From the NCBI RefSeq assembly GCF_905397275.1, contig NZ_CAJPUY010000005.1, forward strand, positions 248,001 to 312,000: a stretch of 64,000 nucleotides of DNA, given 5' to 3'. The DNA is from Cupriavidus yeoncheonensis. GTDB taxonomy: Bacteria; Pseudomonadota; Gammaproteobacteria; Burkholderiales; Burkholderiaceae. The notes below the pieces were generated by a model, which ran no database searches, was not told the DNA's origin, and saw only the letters and a list, made by a program, of their open reading frames with translations. This document shows, one piece after another, positions 8,322-17,188 of this stretch. Made by a program: the position numbers and the translations under genes. Each line of letters opens with the position of its first letter. Position 1 is the first letter of the stretch.

Positions 8322-8801
8322 TCACTGCGCTGGAGCAAAGCAGTTGGCCGTCACGCGAAATTGTTCGGGGATCGGCGAGGTCACGGCTTCGAAGACGCGG
8401 TCGTACCCGGTGGAGAGAATCTGCCAATGGCCATCGCGCTTGACATACTCGTCACGGTAGTAGGCGGTGCCACGAAGCAGCCAGCCTTGCTCTTGCGAGA
8501 TCACATAGTCTTCGAGGTACCAGATTCCCGTGGCCTTGTCGGCGCCCAGCAGTTCGATCTCGGGATGATGTCCCTGATGCATCGTGAGCAGCGGCGGGTT
8601 GTCCAGGAGCTTGCGCAGTTCGGCGACGAATTCGGTGCGCCCGTTGAATCGATACTTCCCGCTGTCCAGCCAGGTGGTGCAATCCTCTGCAAGACAGCTT
8701 GCGAGTAGCGGCCAGTCGTGGCAGTCGACGGCGCGGAAGTAGCGGTACTTCAACTGTCGGATGGCTTCGATTTCAAGCAGGTTCTGTACGGCATTGTCCA
8801 T
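8322..8801 (-). CDS. SnoaL-like / NTF2-fold protein
   Basis: This 159-residue protein opens with the typical SnoaL_4 helix IEAIRQLKYRYFRAVDCHDW (about 10-29), followed by LAEDCTTW, the loop MHQGHHPEIELLG and GTAYYRDEYVKRDGHWQILS. In this subfamily the fold serves as dehydratase, isomerase or ring-hydroxylating beta-subunit-like protein. The inner ATG at 8801 was chosen because CAGGAG precedes it at 7 nt. It lacks the Asp-Pro catalytic stretch seen in the ketosteroid isomerase at 2437, so it is a different activity. It has an approximately 480-base upstream region containing a gene remnant. Confidence 0.85.
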   Translation of the reverse strand: MDNAVQNLLEIEAIRQLKYRYFRAVDCHDWPLLASCLAEDCTTWLDSGKYRFNGRTEFVAELRKLLDNPPLLTMHQGHHPEIELLGADKATGIWYLEDYVISQEQGWLLRGTAYYRDEYVKRDGHWQILSTGYDRVFEAVTSPIPEQFRVTANCFAPAQ

Positions 8802-8983
8802 TGCGTCTCCTGGCAATCATGGTCTGGAGATGCATCTTGCTGGCAGGCGTGCGTGCGTTCATCGTCTGTACGGACCATGCGCAATGAGCGGGCTTTGATC
8901 CGCGCAACGCGCGCTTCTGTGCAGAGATTTGGCTCGTCACGCATCAGGATCTGTGGCACACCGCGCGATCCGCGTGACGATCG

Positions 8984-9127
8984 ATGAGATCGTCTTTGCG
9001 TTCGGTCGATAGCAGCGAATTCGCGGCTCATGACCACAATGCACGCGGCCTCGTGATGGGCTTCGCGAACATCACCGATGCACGTGAAGCGGACCGTCTC
9101 GCACGTACGTTGCGTGCATGCCTTTGA
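8984..9127 (+). pseudogene. C-terminal remnant of a GntR/MocR-type aminotransferase-like regulator
   Basis: A 47-codon frame ends with ARGLVMGFANITDAREADRL followed by ARTLRACL and a stop. This resembles the last about 35 residues of MocR regulators, where a glycine-rich LxLGFAN strand is followed by a helix of the EADRLVRALR type. No upstream part of such a gene is readable, so it is a remnant. The rest of 8802-9283 shows no gene; part of it must hold the promoter of the minus-strand SnoaL gene. Confidence 0.45.
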
Positions 9128-9283
9128 AGTCTGGCTGCCCGACTCCGGCTGCCCGCGCTGGGTCCGGGTCGACAGTCGCCAGCAAGAGTGCCGGCGGGGG
9201 TAGCCGTCTTTCTCTTCAAGGCCGTGGCTTCAGGGCGGCATGTCCGTTTGGGCCCTGACGCGCCCGACATCCTCCGGGAAGCC

Positions 9284-9862
9284 TCAATTGCAAGCCTTGA
9301 TAAGCTGTGCCGCCAGCCGTTCGATATAGCGGTCATCCGGCGTCTGCTTCAGAAAAATCACGGCCGAAACGATGGGCGCGACCATCATCGACACGAGGAT
9401 CTCGGCGTCGTGTTTGGCGTCGATCTCGCCCCGGGCCTGCGCCTCCAGTATGGGCGTCTGGAAGGAAGCCAGTACACCGCTCCAATGCGCGGAGATCATT
9501 TCGCGAAACTCGGCGTTGTTGGTCGACGCCAGGATCGTATTCATCGCGACCTCGACCGGATCGCTGAGGAAATCCCGCAGTGTGAACGCCATGCGGGTAA
9601 TGTCCGCCCGCCAGTCCCCGGTGAACTCGATGTCGATGCGCGAGGTGTGCTCGCTCAGCGCCTCTGCGATCAGCGAGGCGCGATCCGGCCAGCGGCGATG
9701 GATGGTCGTGCGATGGACGTTGGCCAGCCTGGCTACTTCCTGCAACTCGAAATCCAGGTCGCCTGACTCGATCAGTTTGAGAACGGTCGTGGCAATGGCC
9801 TTGCGAACCTGTTCCGTGCGGCCGCCCGGCCGGAGGAGGCCAGGCCCATTCTTAACTCCCAT
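9284..9862 (-). CDS. TetR family transcriptional regulator
   Basis: This 192-residue protein has a TetR HTH at about 18-65 (RKAIATTVLKLIESG, then ELQEVARLANVHRTTIHRRW) and a longer TetR_C-type ligand domain. The HTH is preceded by a Gly/Pro-rich N-terminus. It is divergent from the phytanoyl-CoA-type dioxygenase gene at 10038. A perfect 20-bp inverted repeat stands between them and is the obvious candidate operator; its core recurs in the promoter of the uptake block at 17189, so this regulator may control both. Confidence 0.88.
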   Translation of the reverse strand: MGVKNGPGLLRPGGRTEQVRKAIATTVLKLIESGDLDFELQEVARLANVHRTTIHRRWPDRASLIAEALSEHTSRIDIEFTGDWRADITRMAFTLRDFLSDPVEVAMNTILASTNNAEFREMISAHWSGVLASFQTPILEAQARGEIDAKHDAEILVSMMVAPIVSAVIFLKQTPDDRYIERLAAQLIKACN

Positions 9863-9926
9863 ATCGTTTGCGCTCCGTCTTTTTTTGCACGCCGAATCAT
9901 AGCTTGACGCGACATCTCCTCGTAGC

Positions 9927-9970
9927 TAGCATGCCACTAATGCATCGCAAGATGCATTAGTGGCATGCTA
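9927..9970. promoter_or_regulatory. Perfect 20-bp inverted repeat, probable TetR operator
   Basis: The left arm 9927-9946 and right arm 9951-9970 are exact reverse complements around the loop GCAA. The core is AATGCA-N8-TGCATT (9939-9958), with the 11-mer CTAATGCATCG at 9937-9947. It lies between the divergent TetR gene (start 9862) and dioxygenase gene (start 10038). As RNA it would form a very stable hairpin, but no T-run follows in either direction, so an operator is more likely than a terminator. Confidence 0.65.
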
Positions 9971-10037
9971 CGGCCGGTGATCTCACCGTTCAACGCTTGC
10001 CACATGACTGTTGCCACCGAACAAAGGACAAACACAT

Positions 10038-10889
10038 ATGGCAGACATCGCCCGTTACAGAGCGGACACTTCCCTTGAGATCATCGGCAATGCGATTGAG
10101 GAGCATGGCGCCGTGATTGTCGAAGGATTGCTTGATCCCCCCACGCTTGCCGAACTGGATCGCGATATCGATCCATTGATCTCGGCTTCCGACCCGGCGC
10201 AAGCGCACGTGAATGAAACCGTTGCCGCGTTCTTCGGCAAGCACGTTCGTCATCTGACCGGTCTGGCCGGAAAATCCGATGCGTTTGCCGAGAAGGTCAT
10301 GTGCCATCCCGTCTATCTGGCGCTTTGCGATCGCTTCCTGCTGCCCAACTGCGCGGACTACCAGCTCAACCTCGGGCATATGATGGACCGCGGCCCGGGT
10401 GCTCATGCACAGACGATGCATCGCGACGAGGACTTGTGGATTCACTTCCGCCACCCGCGCCCGATCCTGCAACTGGCTACCGTCGTGGCCCTGGTGGACT
10501 TCACCAGGGAAAACGGTGCTACGCTGGTCGTCCCCGGCAGCCATCGATGGCCGCGCGAACGCCAGCCCGAGCAAGCCGAAATCGCTTTTGCCGAGATGCC
10601 CGCGGGGTCCGCGGTCATTTACCAGGGGGCAACGCTGCACGCAGGCGGCGCTAACGCGACCTCGGACCAGTGGCGGCGCGGCTTCCACATGAGCTATGCC
10701 CTTGGCTGGCTACGGACCGAGGAGAACAACGTCCTGTCAGTGCCGCCGGCGCGGGCGCGGCGGCTGTCGCGCCAGGCGCAGCGATTGCTCGGGTATGGCG
10801 TGCACGATGCCATCAAGGACAACGGTGGCTATCTGGGGATGGTTGATTTGCGCAATCCGCTTGATCTGCTGAGTGAAGGGCAGCTCTGA
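10038..10889 (+). CDS. Phytanoyl-CoA dioxygenase-family Fe(II)/2-oxoglutarate oxygenase
   Basis: This 283-residue protein has the metal triad H128-x-D130 (MHRDED) and H201 (GATLHAGGAN), with an Arg about 13 residues later (RRGFHMSY) for 2-oxoglutarate. PhyH enzymes hydroxylate lipids and other hydrophobic acids or alcohols. The ATG at 10038 is used because AAAGGA precedes it; a frame start at 10011 lacks this. It is divergent from the TetR gene with a strong operator between. It might hydroxylate a steroid ring or side chain, which is inference. Confidence 0.87.
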   Translation: MADIARYRADTSLEIIGNAIEEHGAVIVEGLLDPPTLAELDRDIDPLISASDPAQAHVNETVAAFFGKHVRHLTGLAGKSDAFAEKVMCHPVYLALCDRFLLPNCADYQLNLGHMMDRGPGAHAQTMHRDEDLWIHFRHPRPILQLATVVALVDFTRENGATLVVPGSHRWPRERQPEQAEIAFAEMPAGSAVIYQGATLHAGGANATSDQWRRGFHMSYALGWLRTEENNVLSVPPARARRLSRQAQRLLGYGVHDAIKDNGGYLGMVDLRNPLDLLSEGQL

Positions 10890-10992
10890 CAACGCATCCT
10901 GGAAAGCGGGGGGGAGCTCCCTCCTCCTTGTGAAAGCAGCCGCCCGTGCTCCCCGATGAAACCCGTACCGCGGGGCGCTTCGGGCGGCGCGC

Positions 10993-11400
10993 TTACGCGT
11001 CAAAGGCCACAATCGCAGAGATCTCGACCAGCACGTCGGGGCTGGCCAATGCCTGCACCCCCACCATCGTGAACGCATGGGCAGGGAAGGGTTCCCCGTC
11101 CAAGGCGAGCGAGAGCGCCGCGATGAACTGCTCCGCGACCGCGGGCGTCAGGTCGCGCAGGTAGACGGTGCTGCTGACGATATCGTGTACCGTCGCGCCG
11201 GCGGCCTGTACCGCGATCTGAAGGTTCTTCAGGGCCTGGATCGACTGGAGGCGGTAATCGTTGCCGCCCAGCACTTCGAACTGCGCATTGCAGGCGGTCT
11301 GGCCGGCGACGAATGCGAGCTTGTTGCCGGTACTCACGACCACCTGGCTGAGCGGCGGAAAGCCGAGCAGGCCGGGAGGGTTCAGGTGCTGTTTTGTCAT
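10993..11400 (-). CDS. RidA/YjgF-family protein (enamine/imine deaminase type)
   Basis: This 135-residue protein has the RidA features LAFVAGQTA, a central QSIQALKNLQIAVQAAGAT helix, STVYLRD, and the end FTMVGVQALASPDVLVEISAIVA. Members hydrolyse reactive enamines/imines to ketones. The usual Arg of the RidA active site (in the strand VxxLARPxxxVEI) is replaced here by a Ser (ALASPDVLVEI), so this is probably another subgroup of the superfamily. AAAGGAG precedes ATG 11400. It is the last gene of an operon behind an FAD amine-oxidase-like gene, 13 nt apart, which fits removal of the imine made by that oxidase. Confidence 0.88.
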   Translation of the reverse strand: MTKQHLNPPGLLGFPPLSQVVVSTGNKLAFVAGQTACNAQFEVLGGNDYRLQSIQALKNLQIAVQAAGATVHDIVSSTVYLRDLTPAVAEQFIAALSLALDGEPFPAHAFTMVGVQALASPDVLVEISAIVAFDA

Positions 11401-11413
11401 AGGTAATCTCCTT

Positions 11414-12751
11414 TCAGGCAAGGTGCAAATGGTCGATGACCCTGGCGACCGGGATCATGAGGTGTCGGGTCTTGTACTCGAAGAGTCTTTGGCAACGTAC
11501 CGGCTCCGGGTGTTCAAGCGGCAGCATGCAGTCGTCGAGACGCTCGCTTGCGAGCGCCTGCGCAAGGCTCAGGCCAAGCTGAGGCCCCATGACGTTGCCC
11601 CATGTCCCCAGGTTCATCAGCGCAAGCACGCCGTCGTCGACCTGGTACAGCTTCGGGTAGTCCTCGTGGTAGACGGAAGACGAGTTGGCCGTGATGCCAG
11701 TCCAGTACGTCCCCAATCCGATGTCGAAGTCGCGTGTCCGGGGATAGATGCGGTGGAGGTGGCGCAGGAAGTAGGCGAAGTAGGTCCTTGCCTCATGCGC
11801 ACGCCCCGGATGGGGAATGGTGGCGGTGACGAGACGATTGCGTCCGTCGATCACCATCGGGTAGAGTCCGGTCGGATAGTGCGTCATGGCGACACGGGCA
11901 GGATTGATGATGTCGAGCAGTGCCGGCGACAAGGGCTTGCTTGCCATCCCGCACGCGAGCAGCGGGTATTGCGTGCGCGCCAGCTCCGGGAAGAACAGGT
12001 TGCCGGCATGCCCATTGGTGCAAATGACGATGCGCTGCGCACGCACGCTGCCGCGCGCGGTACGTACGCGCCATCGCTGCCCTTCGCGATGACACCCGAT
12101 GACCGGTGAATCACCAAACACCCGCGCGCCTTGCCGCACGGCTGCCGAGACCATTCCGTTGGTGAACAGGTACGGATTGACGCGACCGCCCTCGCGCCAG
12201 TGGATACCGTAGCGGTACTTCCCTGTACCGAGAAGCTCCTGCAGCGGCCCCGCCATGACGACGTCGACGTCGTAGCCATGCGCCTTCCACAGCGCGGCCT
12301 TTCGCGCGAGCGCCGCGTGCGGCCGGTAAGCAGCCTCCACCATGCCGCATTTGACGGCGTCGCCATCGATGCCGTGCCTGGCGCACAGATCGAACACGAT
12401 GTCGCGATGTTCCATGAAAAATGTGATGAAGCGCTCGCCGCGATCGCCCCAGCTACGCAGTGGTTCCAGGTTGTCAAGGAACGTCTGCACATGTCCCGCG
12501 TTGCGTCCGGATGCGCCATTGCCCGGCTGCCGGGCTTCGAGCGTCACGACGTTCACGCCGCGCTCGGCCAGGTGCAGCGAGAGTGAAGCGCCTGCCAGGC
12601 CCGCACCGATCACGACGATGTCGGTATCAACGTCGTCGACCAGCATCCTGTGTGTGGGCAGGCGCTGTTCCGGCCGCCATCCGCTGTGTTCGATGGGGAT
12701 CGCACCCGTCTCATAGTCGGCATGCCTGGCCGACGGGATATATCGCATCAT
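11414..12751 (-). CDS. FAD-dependent oxidoreductase, DAO family (OrdL/amine oxidase-like)
   Basis: This 445-residue protein carries the Rossmann motif DIVVIGAGLAGASLSLHLAE at about 44-63 after a 40-residue N-terminal extension, the second flavin stretch GRNAGHVQTF, and a C-terminal GTWGNVMGPQLGLSLAQAL. This matches OrdL-type D-amino-acid/gamma-glutamylputrescine oxidases, which oxidise C-N bonds to imines. Its ATG overlaps the stop of the upstream MFS gene (ATGA), and a RidA-family gene follows, so import, oxidation and imine removal appear to be one unit. The presence of an amine-oxidising unit in a steroid island is unusual. Confidence 0.85.
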   Translation of the reverse strand: MMRYIPSARHADYETGAIPIEHSGWRPEQRLPTHRMLVDDVDTDIVVIGAGLAGASLSLHLAERGVNVVTLEARQPGNGASGRNAGHVQTFLDNLEPLRSWGDRGERFITFFMEHRDIVFDLCARHGIDGDAVKCGMVEAAYRPHAALARKAALWKAHGYDVDVVMAGPLQELLGTGKYRYGIHWREGGRVNPYLFTNGMVSAAVRQGARVFGDSPVIGCHREGQRWRVRTARGSVRAQRIVICTNGHAGNLFFPELARTQYPLLACGMASKPLSPALLDIINPARVAMTHYPTGLYPMVIDGRNRLVTATIPHPGRAHEARTYFAYFLRHLHRIYPRTRDFDIGLGTYWTGITANSSSVYHEDYPKLYQVDDGVLALMNLGTWGNVMGPQLGLSLAQALASERLDDCMLPLEHPEPVRCQRLFEYKTRHLMIPVARVIDHLHLA

Positions 12752-13989
12752 CGGGCAGCCTCCCAGTCAGGCGCGGCCCGCTGCAGAAGGGAGATCGGCA
12801 ACAGGGCAGCGACAAGCAGGGCAGCGCAGATTGCCAGGGCGATCGTGTATGTGTGCGTGGCATCCACAAGATAGCCGAGCGCTTCCGGACTGAACGCGGA
12901 CCCCACGCCCGAGATCAGGTTGCCGATGCCCAGCAGGCTGCCGAAGTTGCGCTGCCCCATGGACTCCGCGAGCAGCAGCGGCGAAAGCTGGTTCGCAAGA
13001 TTGAATGTGCTGCCCCAGATCAGCGAGAACAGTGCGATGGCCATCATGCCCAGGGCCTGGTGGCCGACCGCCAGCAGGCAGAGGATGCCCAGCGCGCCCA
13101 ACGCCGTGCCCATCAGCAGGACGGCCTTTGCCCCCCATCGGTTGCTGAGGGCACCGAACAGGACATTGCCCACGAGGGTTGCCGCGCCGATTGCCATATA
13201 GATGGCCGCTGCACGTTCGGCGGAGTAGCCGGTGGAGACCAGATAAGGCACCAGGGCGATATACACCCCGAGGCTGCTCAGCGTGATCAGCATCAGCATG
13301 ACGATCCACAACCAGTATCGCGGCATGCGCAGCGCCTCGCCGATTTCATGTCCATGCAGCGGCATCGGGGCCGGCTCGCCATGCGGTGCCGTCAGGCGGG
13401 AATCGGGCAGCCGGGCGATCCAGACCAGGATTGGCACGCAGGTGAAGGCAATGACGGCCGCGATGGCCTGCATGGCGTAGCGCCAGCCCAGCCATTGCGT
13501 GATGTAGGTGATCGGCAGCGGAAACAGGATGGCGCCCAGTGCCGCGCCCGCGAGCAGGACGCCGAAGGCCAGGGCCTGCCGGCTCGGGGCGATCCATTGA
13601 GACGCGAGGGTGATAGCCGGCACGTACGTCGAGGCGCCAACGCCAACCCCTGCCACGCCCAGCATGGCGGTGAGCTGCGCAATGTCGCCGGCCTGCGCGG
13701 CAGCCAGGTAGCCGAGCACCGTCAGGGCGGCGCCGCCGGTCATCACCGGCCGGGGCGACATGCGGTCCAGCAGCCATCCGGCCGCCGGCATGGCGAGCGT
13801 CATGGCGAGCAGGAACACCGTGGCCACGCGTGCCGCCAGCTCGTTCGAGCATTGAAACGCCTGCTGGATCGGCGGCGTGAATACGCTCAGCACATTGAGC
13901 GTGGTACCGAAGATGATGCATAACACCACGGCCAGGCCGATGACGATGCCCCAGCCGCTGTGCGAGTCTGGTTGGATGGTTGTCTTCAT
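12748..13989 (-). CDS. MFS transporter (12 TM, OFA/monocarboxylate-like)
   Basis: This 413-residue integral membrane protein has about 12 hydrophobic segments. The first follows GIVIGLAVVLCIIFGT, and the loop 2-3 motif is LLDRMSPRPVM (a variant of the MFS G-x3-D-R-x-G-R/K). It starts with a short cytoplasmic N-terminus and ends in ATGA shared with the FAD oxidase gene. It is probably the importer or exporter for the substrate of that oxidase. It lies 103 nt downstream of the DUF1329 gene, so it may also be read through from the uptake block. Confidence 0.87.
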   Translation of the reverse strand: MKTTIQPDSHSGWGIVIGLAVVLCIIFGTTLNVLSVFTPPIQQAFQCSNELAARVATVFLLAMTLAMPAAGWLLDRMSPRPVMTGGAALTVLGYLAAAQAGDIAQLTAMLGVAGVGVGASTYVPAITLASQWIAPSRQALAFGVLLAGAALGAILFPLPITYITQWLGWRYAMQAIAAVIAFTCVPILVWIARLPDSRLTAPHGEPAPMPLHGHEIGEALRMPRYWLWIVMLMLITLSSLGVYIALVPYLVSTGYSAERAAAIYMAIGAATLVGNVLFGALSNRWGAKAVLLMGTALGALGILCLLAVGHQALGMMAIALFSLIWGSTFNLANQLSPLLLAESMGQRNFGSLLGIGNLISGVGSAFSPEALGYLVDATHTYTIALAICAALLVAALLPISLLQRAAPDWEAAR

Positions 13990-14092
13990 GTTGTTCGAGT
14001 CCTCCAGGCCGGCCCTGACGGGCGGGCCTGATGCGTCGCACTGTGCTGGCGCCTCGCCGAACGCGCGTGGCGATGGACGCCAGCCGGGAACC

Positions 14093-15472
14093 TTACTTGC
14101 CGGCGCCGCGGATCGCGTCGGGCGAGTAGTACGCCTCGGTGCTCTTGGCGTTCGGCGTCAGCACCGGAGCGGGCGCCTCGTTGGTCAGGCGGTCGGCGTA
14201 ATAAGCGCCGGAAACGAGGTCGTGATAGAACGTCGACGTGGAATAGAAATCCTTGGCGTCGAACGCATAGATGCTCGGGGCGAAGTTCGTTCGCCACAGC
14301 GTGCCACGCGCATCGTAGTTGTCAGCGGCCACTGCGTTCCAGGTGTCTTCATCGATATAGAGAACCCGTTTCGCATACTGGTGGCGGAAGTTCTCCTTCA
14401 GGGTCGCCTGCAGGACCCAGACACGATGCAGCTCAAACCGCATGAACTCCATGTTCTCGTGGCCCTTGGTCAGCAACGCGGCGTACTTCACCTTGGGGTC
14501 CAGCAACTTGTAGTTGTTGTAGGGAATATAGACTTCCCGCTTGCCGACGATCTTCCAGTCATAGCGTTGACCCGAGCCGTTGAAGAGCCGGTCGTCGTCG
14601 ACAGTGCGGAACCCCCCTGGCCCCTGCGGCTGGTCATAGCCAAACTCCGGTGCCTGCCGCACGCGTCGCGTGCCGGGGTTGTACACCCAGGTGCGTCGCG
14701 TATCCGCGCTTTCCTGGTCCCATAACTCGTAGCCGGTGATGATGGTGCCGCGGTCGGACAGCGGCAGCAGGATCGACTGACGATAGAAACTCCTGCTGTT
14801 CAACGGATTCTTCGGATCGAACACTTCAGCGCCAATCGGCGCGTAGATGGTGTACTGCGTCTTGCCCCAGACGATGTTGCCGCCCGGGTAGACGACGGCC
14901 TGGTCGTAGATGGCGTCTTCGGCAACGAGGTCGGAGGCGAAGCGCAGGTTCCACATCAGTTCGACGCCCGACTTTGGGATCGGAAACGGCGCCAGCGGCG
15001 GGAAATCACGAAGCCCGTTCTGATCGCTGGTCATGGTCGTACGCGCAGCCCAGGTCCGGATCGCGTTGTACTTGGTCTCGGGCAGGGCAAAGTCGCGGTG
15101 GCTCGGATACACGTACATCTTGAACGTGTCCGGATAGCGCTTGAACATCGCCTTCTGGCCTTCAGTGAGCTTCGACTCATGCTGGGCCATGTTCTGAGGC
15201 GTGATCACTGCCAACGGCTTCTCGCTGGCATAGGGATCCGGGTAGCGATCGCCGGAGTTGAACTGGAGGCCGGGCGGCGTACCGACAATCCTGGCGGTCC
15301 AGGCGGGAATGCTCCCGTCCGCGTTGGCGGCGCGCTCGGCGCCCATGGGCGTCAGGGGGCCGTCAAGCCGCTTGATTTCGTCGGGCGTGAGCTTGGCGAA
15401 CGCCGCGACGGCGAAGGTGGCGCCAGCCACCCAGGCCAGGGCTCTCAGTGTGGGAAGAGCGATGCTTTTCAT
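14093..15472 (-). CDS. DUF1329 domain exported protein
   Basis: This 459-residue protein begins with a signal peptide (ALAWVAGATFAVAAFAKLT, cleavage likely after AFA near residue 26) and continues with the DUF1329 pattern LTPDEIKRLDGPLTPMGAER ... YPDPYASEKPLAVITPQN. DUF1329 is a LolA/LolB-related fold. In many proteobacteria that degrade hydrophobic compounds it is encoded with DUF1302 and an MMPL protein, as here. It is likely periplasmic or outer-membrane associated and may carry lipid-like substrate. It lies 51 nt downstream of the DUF1302 gene. Confidence 0.88.
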   Translation of the reverse strand: MKSIALPTLRALAWVAGATFAVAAFAKLTPDEIKRLDGPLTPMGAERAANADGSIPAWTARIVGTPPGLQFNSGDRYPDPYASEKPLAVITPQNMAQHESKLTEGQKAMFKRYPDTFKMYVYPSHRDFALPETKYNAIRTWAARTTMTSDQNGLRDFPPLAPFPIPKSGVELMWNLRFASDLVAEDAIYDQAVVYPGGNIVWGKTQYTIYAPIGAEVFDPKNPLNSRSFYRQSILLPLSDRGTIITGYELWDQESADTRRTWVYNPGTRRVRQAPEFGYDQPQGPGGFRTVDDDRLFNGSGQRYDWKIVGKREVYIPYNNYKLLDPKVKYAALLTKGHENMEFMRFELHRVWVLQATLKENFRHQYAKRVLYIDEDTWNAVAADNYDARGTLWRTNFAPSIYAFDAKDFYSTSTFYHDLVSGAYYADRLTNEAPAPVLTPNAKSTEAYYSPDAIRGAGK

Positions 15473-15523
15473 TCTCGGATTCCTCAGGATGGTGAGTGAC
15501 TCGAAGGGAGTGTGGAGCGCCCG

Positions 15524-17086
15524 TCAGAACGAGTACGTCGCCGTGCCGACGACATAGTCGCGATCGGCGAGCGGGCGGGTGACGGGGTTCGCCCCGCCCA
15601 TGTACCTCGCATACACAAGACCGAGCTTCAGGTTGTTCATATAGGTGAAGGTCAGCCCGATCGACGCTTGCGTATCGTGTATGCCGCTCAACGCGCCCAA
15701 CGATCCGGCCAGGGCGGTATTGCCCGCGAACTGATGCGCAAAAGTCATTGGCACGTCGAGATCCCAGCCGTCGAACACATTCTTGTAGTTCAGCGTCCAG
15801 GCGACCTGGAAAGCGGCCGCGTCGCGCGTGTTGGTCAGTTCCGTCGAACCCTGCAGCGCCGTTACGCCGAGGACGCGGACATAGGACAGTTCAGCCGCGA
15901 TCGACTGCGACGCCGAGAGGAAGGTCGGGCCTATGGTGTGAATCGCGGAGAGGTTGGTTTGCCAGACATTGCCGCGCGTGGCGGCCGGCCCGTCCGCGGT
16001 GTTGACCAGCACGGCCGCGCCGGACCGGTATGAGGTCTCGCCGGCTACGTTGACGCCGCCGAGTTCTGTCGAGAAGCTTGCCCCGACCAGCTGGATATTC
16101 CCGAAGTACTCCTGTTGATACTGCAGGGTCGGGAAGAAGCTCGCGACGACATTGGGATTCGTGTCGTTGTAGTGCAGGTAGTAGAGTCCGAACTCCGTAC
16201 CCTTGTCGGCGCGCCAGCGCGTGCCCAGGCCCCACTGGTTGTGGCTTTTGGGCTTGATGTCGGGGCCGCGGGGGATACGCAGGCCGTCCGGCCCGATGAT
16301 GAACTGCGCACCAGGTCCGACCACATCGGAGAAACTGAAATAGCCGCCCGGTGGCACCAGTTCATTGGGGCGGAACTGGAACTGGTAGTACCCGAGCACG
16401 CTGAAGCTCGGCGCCAGTTGCCATTGCAGCGACAACTGGGGCGTGGGCAGCAGTATGTCCTTGACTTCCGCGCCGGCGACATAGCCCTTCGATGCATCCA
16501 CAGGCCCCTGGGCTGCGGCGATATTTGCGAAGAACAGGCTTTCGCCCCACGCGACGACCTGGCTGCCAAGCTTGACGTTCAGGTCGGTGCCCCCGAGCTT
16601 GACCGTGTCGTAGGCATAGGCGGAGAGCAGCTTCACGCGCTCGCCGAGAAAACGCTGCGCGTCCGGCGTAAACCGGTTGGACGGCCCGTCATGGTTGACC
16701 GTCTCCGGCGCGTCGTTGGCGTTCGGGCGATGATAGGCCTGATCGTAGAACGCACTGAAGCGCAGGAAGAACCCGAGGTCTTTGTGCTTCAGATCGGCCT
16801 CGGCAAGCAGGCTGACCTGGTTCTCGATCAGTCCGCCCTTCCTGAAGTTGCGATCGCCGTCATCGCCGTTGATGTTCTCGGGCGCGAGCAACACGCCGCT
16901 CGGCGATCGCGTCCGAATGCCGACGCCGTAGCCGAGCGTCATGTGATAGTCGAGCGTGGTGTCCGCCCCGAGATCGATGGTGTCCCCGGCCCATGCCGGC
17001 ATGACCACCGCCGTTGTTGCCATTGCCACTAATGTCCTTCGCCACCGCGCGGGTGGCCTGCCCAACCCAAGCTGCTGCATGCGCAT
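15524..17086 (-). CDS. DUF1302 outer-membrane beta-barrel protein
   Basis: This 520-residue protein has a signal peptide (RRTLVAMATTAVVMPAWA, cleaved about residue 33), then amphipathic strands rich in aromatic residues and a final Phe (GTATYSF), the signal for outer-membrane insertion. The DUF1302 family marks are WGESLFFANIAAAQGPVDAS and YQFQFRPNELVPPGGYF. It is probably the entry pore for hydrophobic substrate. GAAGGGAGAGG stands before the ATG. It opens the minus-strand half of a divergent unit; the promoter region carries AATGCA-N8-TGCATT, also found at the TetR gene at 9284. Confidence 0.88.
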   Translation of the reverse strand: MRMQQLGLGRPPARWRRTLVAMATTAVVMPAWAGDTIDLGADTTLDYHMTLGYGVGIRTRSPSGVLLAPENINGDDGDRNFRKGGLIENQVSLLAEADLKHKDLGFFLRFSAFYDQAYHRPNANDAPETVNHDGPSNRFTPDAQRFLGERVKLLSAYAYDTVKLGGTDLNVKLGSQVVAWGESLFFANIAAAQGPVDASKGYVAGAEVKDILLPTPQLSLQWQLAPSFSVLGYYQFQFRPNELVPPGGYFSFSDVVGPGAQFIIGPDGLRIPRGPDIKPKSHNQWGLGTRWRADKGTEFGLYYLHYNDTNPNVVASFFPTLQYQQEYFGNIQLVGASFSTELGGVNVAGETSYRSGAAVLVNTADGPAATRGNVWQTNLSAIHTIGPTFLSASQSIAAELSYVRVLGVTALQGSTELTNTRDAAAFQVAWTLNYKNVFDGWDLDVPMTFAHQFAGNTALAGSLGALSGIHDTQASIGLTFTYMNNLKLGLVYARYMGGANPVTRPLADRDYVVGTATYSF

Positions 17087-17188
17087 CGCCTCTCCCTTCT
17101 TCTTGAGAATGCCTACCTGAAAGTTGCCGGCGAAGTGTAGGTAGCAGCGGGTGTGCGGCGCATAGTCTGGACGAAGTACTGGGATTCC

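Noticed and set aside
8830..8842. AGATGCATCT with flanking TGC as a third TetR operator
   Set aside because: Only a half of the AATGCA-N8-TGCATT dyad matches, and the spacing is absent.
12460..13923. 487-codon plus-strand frame opposite the MFS gene
   Set aside because: Extreme Gln/Arg/His content, no domain; the MFS reading has 12 TM segments.
17163..17178. TAGTCTGGACGAAGTA as a further copy of the LuxR-type palindrome
   Set aside because: Only 4 of 7 positions are symmetric and the right half does not fit; not listed as a site.
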